This document shows positions 33,616 to 45,591 of a stretch of DNA of 64,000 bases, piece after piece (the first letter of the stretch is position 1; each line of letters starts with the position of its first letter). A model generated the notes under the pieces. That model worked only from the letters and a program-made list of their open reading frames with translations. It was not told where the DNA came from and made no database searches. Position numbers and translations under genes: made by a program. The stretch spans positions 3,534,001 through 3,598,000 of the forward strand of contig JAJTUQ010000005.1 in the NCBI GenBank assembly GCA_021399445.1. The letters are read 5' to 3'. This DNA is from Xylogone sp. PMI_703. Taxonomy: Eukaryota > Ascomycota > Leotiomycetes.

Positions 33616-35487
33616 TCAATAAGTCTCTCCAAATCCACTCAGCTTTCTTGGTCGCATAGGCGGTTTCATGTCCCCATCACCACTAGTCCTCCGCGATCCT
33701 GCAACTGTTCCGCTCCTTCTCCTTGGATAACTGCTCGGTACCGGGATCGTGCTCAGACTATCTTCAACTTTACTCACAGTGCCTCTTCGGCTTGGAGTTG
33801 CAATGGCATCATGCTCGTGAGACTCATCAAATTCGATTTCAGATACCGATTGGGAATGGTTGTGGCTATGCATGGATGAGTATGATCCGCCGATAGAAGA
33901 ACGAGGCCGACGATCAGAAGTTAGTGATTGACTAAAATGGCTAAGAGGAGTGCGAGCGCCATTCAGGCTGGTACGCGATCCAGGACGGATGATCTCATTT
34001 CTAGAAGAAGGTCTTTCTGACAGACGCGCAATTGATGAGCTGGTACTTGTGCGGCTTGCAGGCCGAGGGATCTCACTGCCTCCCTCACGGTTGGCTAATG
34101 TTCCGAACGACAGGCGGCTGATCCCAGATGTAGACAGTTTTTGAACATGCTTTGTTGAGGACGGGGTTTCAAGCTCCCCAGTTACTGATGAGGAAGCGCT
34201 CACAGAGCTGCCCGTCGTTCGCTTGCGGCTTCGAATGGTGACAGTCGGAGGCATGTATTGTCCCATAGCAGATCCACTTCTTGACGAAGCTTGTGGCGGG
34301 GTCGTCACTGGTGCAGGAAGCTTGGAGCGGGCGGACTGAACTCGGAGTTGAAGGCGTTGGACTTGAGCAGTCAAACTGTGTATATGACTGATAGATGCAG
34401 AGCTAGCTGCATGGCTGGAACTAGTGCCACGAGCAGGCGGGGCTTTTGTACGGGTGTTGCGGATCACGGATGGTGTAGCGTTCCGTGCGCGGATAGAAGG
34501 TGTATTCGCGACTCCCGGTGGCTGAGATGCTGCACGCATACCGCTATACTTCGCACCTGACGCTTTTGGTGTTATACTAGTACTGGCGGAAGGCAATCTC
34601 AGCTTTGTCCTAGAATTCATCGGTGTTTTGGCTATTGGTCCAGTGGTAGCAGAGGCTTCTGACATTGGCGGGGATGGAGGGGTTGGAGTCTCAGACACAG
34701 TATCTCCAGTGGATACTGATTTTGTATCCGGAGGAGTGTTGATAAGTGGCGATGAAGCAGTAGAAGTCGGGGTAGCAGCAAAGGAAGGAGAGTTCGGTGC
34801 TGTGACATCGGTAACATCGGTCGTGATAGGGGAAAGCTGCCGTTTCCTTAACTTATCCTGCAAAATCTCGGCCTCAATTTTGAGATCTGAAAGTTCGTCT
34901 CGCAAACGTTGAGCGTCAATTCGCAGGTTTTCTCTTTCTTGCTCGCCGATTTTGATCTCTTCCTCCATCATTACACTGCGCTCGATAGCAATGTTAAGTT
35001 TCGACTCCAGATCCTCTAGGGAAGATGTTGTATTTCTTGCTTGTCGCTCGAAATCGTCATTGGCGACTTCAATATCCCGAAGCTTGAGTTGTAGAGTTCT
35101 ATTCGCATCTCGCAGAGTCGTAATTTCCTTTTGCAGAGTGCTTTGCGCAGCGCTGGCCTCGGCTTTGGATTGTTTATATTTAGACTAAATGATGGTCAAA
35201 TCTCACAGCTCTAACTGGAACGGCGAGGTCTTGGCATAATTCTTGCGTACCTTCCATTCCTCGACCTCAAATTCTAGGCTTTCGGCCTTCTCTTTCAGCG
35301 CCCGCTCCCGTTTCTCTGCAGCCTCTATATCCTTCTCAAGCTCCGCCTCCAGCTCCTGGCTGGATGCCTGGAATTCCGATAACTCATGCTCTAGCTGTTC
35401 ATACTGCGCCTTGTAGTATGCAAGCGCTCTCTCGGGGTTCGACAAGTCCGTCGGCGGCGATGAAGGTGGTTCATCCATGAAAGGCAA
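33616..35487 (-). CDS. nudE: NUDE/NDEL1 nuclear distribution protein (dynein regulator)
   Basis: Two exons, 35487-35251 and 35184-33616, encode 601 residues; an ATG nine bases downstream is an alternative start. Residues about 15-220 form a long coiled coil, seen from the heptad pattern ([49 protein letters not shown]). They include the conserved NUDE motif [18 protein letters not shown] and [12 protein letters not shown], which binds LIS1/NudF. The C-terminal half is low-complexity, rich in Ser, Thr, Pro and Arg, as in NudE of Aspergillus. It is presumed disordered and phosphorylated. In filamentous fungi NudE works with NudF and dynein at microtubule plus ends in nuclear migration. The intron falls inside the coiled coil and keeps frame. 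Confidence 0.93.
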
Positions 35488-36746
35488 AGGTTGTTAACAG
35501 TGTTATCTTGCGCCGGGAGGCCTGGCGCAATGTAACACCGGAGCTGTATCGCGTTTGTGCTTGCGCTATGATTCTAAACAAATGAAATATACCGAAGACA
35601 CCAGATTGCAGTAGTTCGTGACTGCGACTTGGTGTTTTGGCGAAATCTTCGACGTGGAGTAGGTTTGTTTCTAGGGATTCCTCTGGAGATCCGTAGCTAC
35701 GTCGATCGGTGGGCGGCAGGTCGTTTGGCGACTAAGTGATGGGGCCGCAGTTAGTACGTCGTATTGAGCCTTACCTATACCTATTTATTGGTTGAGTTCA
35801 TGTCCCGGGTTGCCGTCGTCCTTCACCCGCCGTTCATGGCGGTGTCGCTGGTCGTCTTTGTCGGTGATGTTGTCAGTATGCGTTGTTGCTCCTGAACATG
35901 CCTTGGAGGCCCCTGCATCGCGCTAACCCGCTGGTCTGGCAACGAGGCACAGTCTCGGCACTGGATCCTTCACACGTGACTCTCCTCCCACCCCTCTCCT
36001 CGTTGGGTATCAACGTTTGACATCAGCAGATACAGTCAATACCACCATGATCCAACCTAAAATCAAGCCGATTTCTCAAGTCTACAAATTCCATGCCATA
36101 CAGAGAAGCTTTGGTGGTCATCACGGGAGATACTGCAGGCTCTGTTACAGAAGCGCATCAAAAGGTCAAATGCGTACGGAAAGTTGCGCAGAGAGAGCAT
36201 GAGAAGCCTCACATTGGTGTTTCAGAGATAATCATGCCAATCCAAAATTCACCTTTCTCCAGGCGGGGTGAATGCAAATGCATGCTCCCCTCTTTCACTT
36301 AAGTGTAATGCGACACGTGGGTCAAAGTCGAATGGACAGTCTCGCCTTCCGATTCTGTGTGGAGCAATATTGCGATTCATTCAGGGCTCTTTATTAAGGT
36401 ATATCAGCCAAGGCCACCTCGAACTCCTCCGCAAATCTCCTCTGTCTCCAGCAACAACAAAGCACCAGCCTGAAATTACCGTATTAGCAAATGGACATAG
36501 TGAGGTCTCACAACTAGCCTTACCAGTTTATTTGGCATCGAGGGTATGAAAAAGCAAACATTCCCTAGAAAACTCCGTATCCTTTCCCGCCCCGCAAAAC
36601 CCTCACCAACAACCGAGCAGAAGAGAACAATCTCATTGAACCCCGCAAACGAGACTCAGTAAAAAGCAAAAACAGATGCTACAGTTAGATGATCGGGAAA
36701 TCAGCATTGTATCCGGTCATTACCGCACAATTTCTTACACTAACCT
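35488..36746. other. Intergenic region upstream of nudE
   Basis: Contains the nudE promoter and probably the 3' untranslated region of the small Cys/Lys-rich gene. Short frames only. Confidence 0.45.
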
Positions 36747-37034
36747 TTAAAATGATCCGCCGTCGGATGAGTAGTCTGCAACCTCTCTTGTGCTCTCACG
36801 TACCGAAAGGTGCTTCAGCTTATCATTCGCAAGTGCTTCGGTTTCCTTCTTCTTCTTCTTCTCCTCTTCAATTCTCTTGTTATGACATGCGGTACAAAGA
36901 TTGCCCAGCATCTTCTCCCAGATGGTGTTCTTGCATTTGAAACCCAACTTCTTCTTGAGGCATCTTCGGCGGAAGATCATATCGTCGTCGAGTTTATGAC
37001 CGCATTGGTACATGTGGCACGTGTAGTAGCACAT
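36747..37034 (-). CDS. Small Cys- and Lys-rich protein
   Basis: A 95-residue frame starting MCYYTCHMYQCGHK. Seven cysteines lie within the first 51 residues (2, 6, 10, 25, 34, 48, 51), with nearby His (7, 13, 52). They include CHMYQCGH and CTACHNKR, suggesting one or two zinc-binding knuckles. A run of Glu/Lys (EEEKKKKKE) follows, then a polar tail ending YSSDGGSF. There is no signal peptide, so it is likely intracellular. I do not recognise the family by name. The ordered Cys/His spacing and natural ends make it a better gene candidate than other short frames nearby, but a chance frame or a multi-exon gene cannot be excluded. Confidence 0.55.
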   Translation of the reverse strand: MCYYTCHMYQCGHKLDDDMIFRRRCLKKKLGFKCKNTIWEKMLGNLCTACHNKRIEEEKKKKKETEALANDKLKHLSVRESTREVADYSSDGGSF

Positions 37035-38720
37035 GGTGAATTAGGTAAGGGAAGAATTGATAATGTGTTTCCTTGCTATTTTTATCGTGCGTTGTGTTGA
37101 GCGGTATGCGTGTCTTGTTTCTCGTGAACGAGGGAGGTGAGTTCGCGCAGGATGCTTCGATGTTTTACAGTGAGAAAAGCAATAGGACAGACGTCGCTTT
37201 AAAAAGGAATACAAAGGGAGGGCGCGTGCAATATAGCGTCACAGTTATTTCATTCTATTCCTTTGTCGCTCAGGTCGAGGTAATAAGCGTTGTCTCGCTT
37301 TCTAAGTTGTCCGGACTGCAGCTGTAGGGATCTCCAACGGCGACATGCATGTCATGCAGATGATTTACGCATTATTCTGACCTCCAAGCAACACACGACA
37401 CTTGCACCAAATTTTAGCTGCATTGTGGGAAATTAGGGAGAGATTGTTCCATAATATCTTGCAATATAAATGGGGTGGAAAGGTCTGCGCTGGCTGTGGA
37501 TAATTCCATTCCAGCAAAGTGCACTGATTGGTTGGGAGACCGTGTTTCCAGAAATCCACGATCCTGCGCATAGGCTGAAGCGGTCTGGATCACAAGACTC
37601 GTGGGCTAAATAGCCGCAGGCTTGCGTCGCATACGAGGTGCCGTGGCAGAAGTTACGAGCTCTTCAGCTCGTATTGGGCGTGGATGGTTTAGATGGGGAC
37701 GATATTGACGGTATTATTACCTACAAGAAGGTTATTGACCGCTAAATATATTCACCGAAGCTCACTGCTCTGGGACGTTTCAAGTGGAGCTATACTCTGA
37801 ATTAACGAGACTCATAGCGCTCTCGGATCCCGCTGCATGTTCATTGGTTGGTTAGATATTCAGCAAATAGTCAGAAGGGACAGCTCAAGCAACGATTCAA
37901 TCCATGGATGGATGCGACCAGCACTGGCAATGTCAAAGAGTACATACAAGAATATATCGTGACTACTTGTTTCCTACTGTCGCTTTCTTCTCCGAAATAA
38001 TCTACTTAATACTGGATGCCAGCGCCATGCAAAGCAGAGCGCTATGGGTATTAGCCACCCTTTTGCTCTTCTTCTTCGATGCAGTCCATGCCACCGAAGC
38101 AGTATATTTGCACCCGTTCGGGAAAGTTTCCGTCCTATTCTATGCCTCGAATGCCTTTCCGTGATCATGGTCCCAAATTGTGGAAGTATAGTCATAGTGC
38201 TCCCTGCTTTCATCCAGGAACACACTCAGGATGCATCCATCGCTGAAGGAGATCGGTTTGGGAATGAAGATACTTCCTGGTTTTGCTTCCCGATTCAAGA
38301 ACATGAATGTTTTTATATCCACATATGTAGCCTTCGTAAATAATCGAAATTACTTGATTGAAAGCGCACCGTCTCATCGTTACCTGCTTCATTCTAAGCC
38401 AGATAGTTTGAAAAGAAAGCTTCAGTGATGAAGATAAACGATAATCCATGATCCAGCTGGGAGTGTATATAGTCTTTTTTTTTTATCATGAACATGTTCT
38501 CCCAGAAGAGGAAGCGGATCCATATAGCAGATATTGGGCCATCATGGGTCGCAATATTAATGAGAAGAAAAAGTGCTTTGATATTAGACGATTCCATTAT
38601 CATCTCACACTTTCTACTTATTTCATCAGGTGCTATGTGGTATTTGATAAGTCATTACTTCAATTTTCTTCTAATCGATATGCTCCAATTAACCCAATTT
38701 GAATTCATGCTGTAACACCA
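37035..38720. other. Intergenic region, no gene supported
   Basis: About 1.7 kb with frames on both strands that show no recognisable domain. It holds the promoter of the small Cys/Lys-rich gene and the 3' end region of the permease. Confidence 0.4.
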
Positions 38721-40528
38721 TCAGATCTTGACAACTTTCTCGCCCTTCCCCTCATCACTCTCACTTCCAACAACGCCATCCACCATAGCCGTAACAACCT
38801 CGAGTTCCGGTCCAGAAAACCGATGTTTCGCTGTAGTGAACCACGTCACAGCCGCAATAAACATGATAGCCCCCACTGCGGCAGAGGTATAATTCATATT
38901 CTCGCTCGTCACTGGATATATACTGGGGAAGTTGAATGTGATACAAGCAAAGAGCAGGTATGTTAATCCCACACAATTGACCAAAACACTGACGGTGGGT
39001 TTTAAAGCCCATGGGCCGGTAAGTTGGTGATGCGAACCAGTGAAATACGCAATTAGACGAGCTAATAGAGGCATGGCGTAGGAGAGGTAGAAACCTTGCG
39101 TGGAAATGGCAATAACAGTGTTGAAACCTGTAACGGTGCCGAAATAAATGCTGTTGAATGCCATCTGGACAACGGTACCAACAATGATGGCTACCACGGG
39201 GACATGATGCTTCGATTCGACCTTGCTGATGAAAGTAGAGAACGGTAAGCCTCTATCACGGGCAAAGGCGTAGAGACTGCGGGAGCCTTCTGCAAGTAAA
39301 GCATTGGCACAGCCGATATCGACAATCACGATCAGAGACGCTAAGAAGCAAGAGCCGACGACGCTGTTGGTAGAGAGATAATAGATCTCAATCAAAGGCA
39401 CGAGTGTTGGGGTATTAGCCACAGCCTCAATATCACTGATGCAGAAACATGCTGCAATAAGGAAGACAAATCCCGTAATGGCGCCGATATACACAGCAAG
39501 AACCATCGCACGCGGTGCCTCCTTGCCAGCGTCTTTCAACTCTTCTGTCATATGAGCAGGGGCATCGTAGCAACACATCCCAAATGCGGGTTGTAGAATG
39601 CCAATGACACCAGCGAATGAGGAGGAGAAGCCAGTGAAATTTTGGAAATCCTTGAACACAAACGAGGCAGTCTGCATGTTCTTGTTGGTCGCAAGAATGG
39701 TCACTACGGTCACTATGAAAGCGACAATATTAAATATCAACGCAGCCTTCGAGATCCTGTCGAGAAGCTTAGCGCCCCAGAGATTTATAAAAGTTGCAAA
39801 CAGTGTGAAGCAATAAGCAACCAAGACTGTGTGCCATCTTTTGATCTCATATGACGGATTCGCAAGGTTGGCCTGACCAAGTATGAAATTGGCACCGATG
39901 AAGCTGTTGGTTGCACCCATGGCAAGTATTCCTGCACAATGCATCAGAATTATTGCCTAACAACTGCTGTGATTTCCACAAACGTACCAATGATCATAAA
40001 CCATCCAGTCAGGTAGGAGAATTGTCTCCTTATACTCTTGGGAGAAAGGATATACACCCATGAATACTGTCCTCCAGCAACCGGATACTCAGAGCACATT
40101 TCAGCCATGGAATATGCCACACATAGTGAGACACAGCATATTCCAATCCAGCCCCATATCATGACTGGAGGACCGCCGGCGTTGACTCCAGTAACAAGAA
40201 CACCGCCCAGCGCACTCCAGCTATAGTTGTCGCATTGGTTATTCGCAGGCCATCACAGTTATCCTGAAAAACTCTTACCAGGTAACAATGGAGAACGAAA
40301 ATCCAATCATTCCCAGAAGACCGAAGGATCGCTTGAGTTCTAAAACCGAAAATGAGCCATTGTATCCAAGGTTCTTCAAAAGGACCAAATTGCTAATGAG
40401 CACGAGAGCAATTTAAGGGCCCAAAATGAAGGAGCTGTCAATCACTTACCGGGCTGATAACCCATATTCTCCAATTGCGTATCATCAGCAACATTGTCGC
40501 CGAATACTGACTTCTCGTGGGCAGTCAT
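38721..40528 (-). CDS. APC-superfamily amino-acid/GABA/choline-type permease
   Basis: Four exons: 40528-40450, 40339-40279, 40220-39988 and 39931-38721, totalling 1,584 nt (527 residues), the usual size. About 12 hydrophobic segments are visible. Family motifs include ELKRSFGLLGMIGFSFSIVTCWSALGGVL at the first helix, a CSEYPVAGGQYSWVY block, and EELKDAGKEAPRAM in the loop before the sixth or seventh helix. These match fungal GABA permease (UGA4) and choline permease (HNM1)-like proteins of the amino acid/choline transporter family. Substrate cannot be told from sequence. The C-terminal tail is acidic. It has no linked catabolic gene. Confidence 0.9.
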
Positions 40529-43500
40529 CGTGCCCAATTTCCAGGACCAAGAAACGCACGACCTAGGTTTGAACGAGTTACAAACAGGATACTAATTCAA
40601 CAGCCATGCGAGGACGCCGGCTTCATAAGGGAAAATACATCGTGAGATAACTTGATAACTTATTAACTGATTGCTAAATGGGTTTGATTTCCTTATCGGG
40701 ACCAGCCTGAGTTACTGCCTCACATGGTCGTTATCTCACGCAGAAACCTTCCCTCGAGCTCCCATGCGCAATACGCGGAAAGAAGGGCAGCTTTGATAAT
40801 GAACCATCTCCGCTTCAAAGACAGCCAATGAGGATTATCCCATCATGAGTATTCCCTTGCCCGTTAACGACAGGATCAACTGCGGGTTTGCAGGAGAAGT
40901 GGGATGCGAGTTGTGGTTATCGCCGAGTCGTCATGCCTTATCTGTGGACCATTTGCTTTACCCAATTCCGTTTCGCACGGCTGAACCAATCGATAGATAT
41001 CAATTGCCAGGGTCTCTGGGTTGCTCATTGTCTGAGGTAATAAATTCATGGATTGAGGGCAACCAATTGATAACGTTTGGTCATTGACGCTCAATACCAT
41101 CGTAACTGACGGAACATGTCATCTTATTTAAATCGCCCAGGTCCGTGAGGGGACAAATGGTCTCTGAATCAAAGCTTCGAATCTGGATCCCTTCTAGAAT
41201 GTCGCATTTCCGCAGTTAATCCTGGCGGATCTTGAGATTTGAGCCTGAAGATTCAGCTCCGCGACGATAACACTTGACGCGCCTTCTAGAACTGATATAA
41301 TAATAGAAATCAAAAAGACTGTGTCTGTGGTACCTAGCTTGAACATATACCGTTGTCATTCTATTTCGTGAAAGAGAGCTGTTTTTGGCACATTCTCTTT
41401 GAAGATGGAGAAGGCCTGGAACTCCATGCCCCGCAGGTGTAACCATAAATTCCTGCCTGAGGAATAGAGAACTTCGACATATTCTCGCATGTTTGAGGCA
41501 AGGTGCTCTGTAAACACTCACACCACGATCTGTAAATCATTGTCCATAATTCCATTCCCTTTTAAAAGTACTGGATAATTCAGTACTCTCATTTGCCCAT
41601 ATGGTTAGCTCGCTATATTTCCGGCAAGAACGTCACAAGTGTATGTTCTCAGTTATCCCCCAACATAACTTAATCCAGGTATATAGATTTCAGGGCACAA
41701 TTTCAGAGTTTGACAATGTAGCAAAATTCATTGATCAGGACAATAGACCTAATATGGATATTAGGCCAAGAAACAAAAACGGCGTTCTGCTTATATGAAA
41801 ACAATCACATGCAATTTTCGTCTACGAACACCACGATATCTCCGAACCTACCTGATTCCGAATAGCAGACACATTCAAACGACAGGTCTCTCACAAGGCT
41901 GGCGAGCAAATTCTCCCCTGTTTCACCATCTTTTTGACCTCTGCCATCCGTCCGAGCCTTGCATTTGAGCGTGGGTCAATTTGGAAGTGCAAGTGACCAG
42001 TGATTAGTGACCAAGCCAGCGAGACAGAAAGCGGGGACGGTAACCCCAGATCTTTCTGAGATCGAAATGGCCTGATGCTGATGATGTGATGGCAAGAATA
42101 GTACAATGTCCACATCCGTGAGTCAACCATGATCTAGCAGAAGGAGGAATGATGGCTTGAGCGATAGGAGATGACACTGGGAAAGAGCAGGATGAACAGG
42201 ATGAACAGAACAACCCAGATACCTATTGTCTTGCCTTCTTGCCTTCTTGTCAACGGCGCAGCACTGCGGCGGCAGGGTTGTTGATACGTAAGCTTCAACA
42301 AGACTATGAATAGGACCACAATGAGCTGCCTTCCTTTTGTTCGGGATCCGGTGAGTCGGTAACTCGCTGTTTTACTTGACAAACATATAGACACCGATTG
42401 CGGATGGCGGTGTGGGCTCCGAAGTAGGGGAGGTTGGAGGAAAGAAAGACCATTACACCCTTTCCCCTCACAGGGAGGGAGAAAAAAGCTTCGCGTGGTT
42501 CTTTACCCCGATCCAGTGAAGGAATAAAACGGGATCGCAAAGACTTGTTGACTTGTTGGGAAGCGGTAAGAGTCGAAAATCCTGGGCTTGTGTGTGCCAT
42601 GACTGTCTATCTTTGCGGGGAAGGCCGTTCCCTTGGCTGCATGGCTCTTCTGCATGGCTTTTTCTGGGGTAAACTCGTGGATCGGATGGGCATGCAGCGG
42701 AGGCGAGATTAATCTATTATTCTTACGTCGTAAGCATACCGAGTAAGCACCGATCGTCGGACACAGACAGCTGAACTCGAGGAGAGCATTGTTGGTCGCC
42801 AATGGTGAACATTTCTTACGAGAGGAGAAGCAATAATGGCCGTGCGAGAAGCACAAGGTTGACAGCGACATAAGCAACGCCAATGGGAAACAGCATCACA
42901 CCTTCGCAGATACCGTACTGGAATTGATCGGACGATTGCATCTCCGAGTCAACAGATGCCTTTCCTTCTCAATAATAACCTGGTTTTGACAAGAAAACAC
43001 CTTAGATATTAGAAATCACAAGCTGTGCTTGCTACTCGCTACGATCGCTAAAATTCAAGAACGAGTCATAGGCGTGCTCTCGAAGCAATTCTGTGCACTG
43101 TGTACGAGTACGTATGTACTGTGTAGCCTATGGATCGTGCTAGCAGGAGCGGGACGGCCGACGTTCCAGCCCCAACTCTGGCCGGAAGTACCACGGAGCA
43201 CTCAATTAGAAAAACCTTCGATACGAATTGTCCAGCGGGATTTTCTGTATGAGCTGCCCTGTGCGGCGAGAAAAAGAAAGTAATTTGGTATCAACAAGAA
43301 AGTTTTATTCTCGAAACCTTGCAGTCTTGCGTTCTGGAAAGCTTGGCGGGTTCGGGTGGTCTCACATTTCGCGATCACGGCGTGACTTCAGACACAAACA
43401 CTTTCATGCCTTCATGCGCAGAGTGGATCCTCATCTTGAGAAAGCCGCCAGTGCCTCTCGAGGTTACAGTATCTGGGGATTCCCGAGTTTCGACCGAGTC

Positions 43501-45591
43501 GGACGATGTGCACGGAGTACAGCTCAGTACAATCAGCACTTTGGTGCCCCGAGGATTATCGTATCGTGCAGTGGAGTATTACTGTACAGTACTGTAGGTT
43601 GGTTCAAGAGGATGAAGGAAGAACATAGCCTTGCAGCGCTGCGGTTGCAGTGCTTCTGCAGTGTGTAATTCCGGCAGCTATCCGTGAGCCAGGGGCATTC
43701 TCTTGACTCCCGGCGGCATGGTTTGGTGGGTTAGGAGGGTTCCTCCAGGGATGAGACGGCTGCAGACGGAAGCTGGACAGGATGAGCAGGCCCAAGAGCC
43801 CGCATCTGCCCAAGAAGAAGGAAAGGCTCGTTTGTTGGGATGGGGGGATCGCATCGGCAGTTCACTGTTGCTCTTTGGGGGAAGGCGTTCAACACAATAT
43901 GTCCAACACTACCGGTACTGTACTACTGTACCCACAGGACAGACAGTCGTCAGACCATCATTGTAGGTCCTATCCGAGGATGGATGACTGATGACAAGTG
44001 GATGGCCTCGAGTGCTGATGGTGCGGCGGGAAACTCAATCTGTTGAGACGTAGGTTGTGTGTGATAGAAGCAGTGTGATTGGAATCACCCTGCTGTCCGC
44101 AAATAGCAGGCTTCCAGTAACCTTCCGCACTCAGGAAAAAGCAGTAATAATAGGGGGGAAAGGTTCGTGTTGATAGGGGTCCCGGACCGTCCAGAACGAT
44201 CCAGGTACAGTCATCGGCCGCATCAGGCAGGCTGGTCGGGAAGTATCGGGAGCGTTGAAACCTGACGCATGGGCAAAACGTCCCAGAATCTGCCCCAAGA
44301 GCTTGTCCGGCCCTGGCGCTTGGCCACATTCAGGGCTTCTGGGGACTCGGGACCAGTGGGGCTGGGTGTTGTGGCGCTGCCGGTTGCTGCCCTGGATCCG
44401 CGTGGCTGCTCGCAAGCGGGTCTCGGTCACCGAACTAAAAATGGTCCTGGACAAAGGCCCTTGAACCTCACCTCTGACAAGCGGCTCGCAAACCCCTCGC
44501 GGCCAGCAAAAAAAGGAAGCAACAACGCTTCACGGCGTTGACTGAGCACGCTGGCGTGACTGCTGCTTACTGAGTTCAGGTACAGTACTACTCTGTCTCT
44601 ATCACCAGCTTCATCGTCGCTGGAATCTCCTGCTCTGGGCCTGCATCTCTCCTGTTCTCGCGCGAAAAGATTACCCCAATCAACACCACTCTTACGCAGC
44701 CGGCGCTGGATTCATCGCACAAACTTTATTTCACCCTTGCTCCAACTCCTTTCCCAATGGATAATATCCGAGCCCGGGATGTGCGACCCTCTTTTCTCGC
44801 TCCTCTCCGCCTCCACACGGCGGCTCCAACAGGGCTCTGCCCGGGTACTCAACACTTGCTCCCTGTAATCGCGGTACATCTTGCCTTCCAGGCCTGACAA
44901 CTTCACGACTTGGAGGTAGAAACAAAAGCAAAACAAGGGAAACGAACACCATCCTACCATGCCACTCCCGGGTGGGGGGTTTTTTTTTTGTTGGGTCCTT
45001 TCGGCCTCCAGCTTCCTTCCTGTCAAATCCTGTACACTCATGCCGTCGGAGCTGACAGCGGGCTGACATACCGGTACGATACGCCGCTGGTAGTACTGAA
45101 ACCGTCTTGAGTTCCCTCTAGCTTATCACCCCGATGGTAACACAGACGGCGCCTGTTCGTTCCCCCGTTTCGGGGACAGGGCAAGGTAGGGCTGGTCAGC
45201 TTCAACCACCGGCACCCGCGATGTGTATCCCACCCAAATAAGGAAGTAATTGGGGAGTATTGTTACGGTGCCGCAGCTTCTTGTCGTCCAAACCTCGACG
45301 AGACGGAACACAAAGCTCGAACCGTCCCAAAAGGCCCCGAACGGACGCCAGACAGACTAGTCCAAGACCAGGAGTCTATCAAGCACGGGGTCGGCGGAAC
45401 GCTCCCTAGTGCAGCTGGGAAACCTAGCTGTGACATTTGCCGTAGCAATAAAAAAGCTATGGCCATGAACCCTCGTGCCTCTTACTCGAAATTACTTGGA
45501 ACCCATTTGACGGCGCTTCAAGCATCTGGGGCACCTTCTTCCCTTCGTTTCACAGCTAACTAGACCAAACAGGTCCAAGTTGCATATTATC
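40529..45591. other. Five-kilobase gene-free interval
   Basis: Lies between divergently transcribed permease and malic enzyme genes. The right half is GC-richer and contains several TACTGTACAGTACTGTA-like palindromic words (43579-43595, 43914-43933, 44579). Frames on both strands overlap each other and resemble no protein I know. It may hold long leaders, a non-coding transcript or an unrecognised multi-exon gene. Confidence 0.4.

Noticed and set aside
42304..43668. Several overlapping frames of 80-146 codons on both strands
   Set aside because: They overlap one another on opposite strands and none resembles a known protein.
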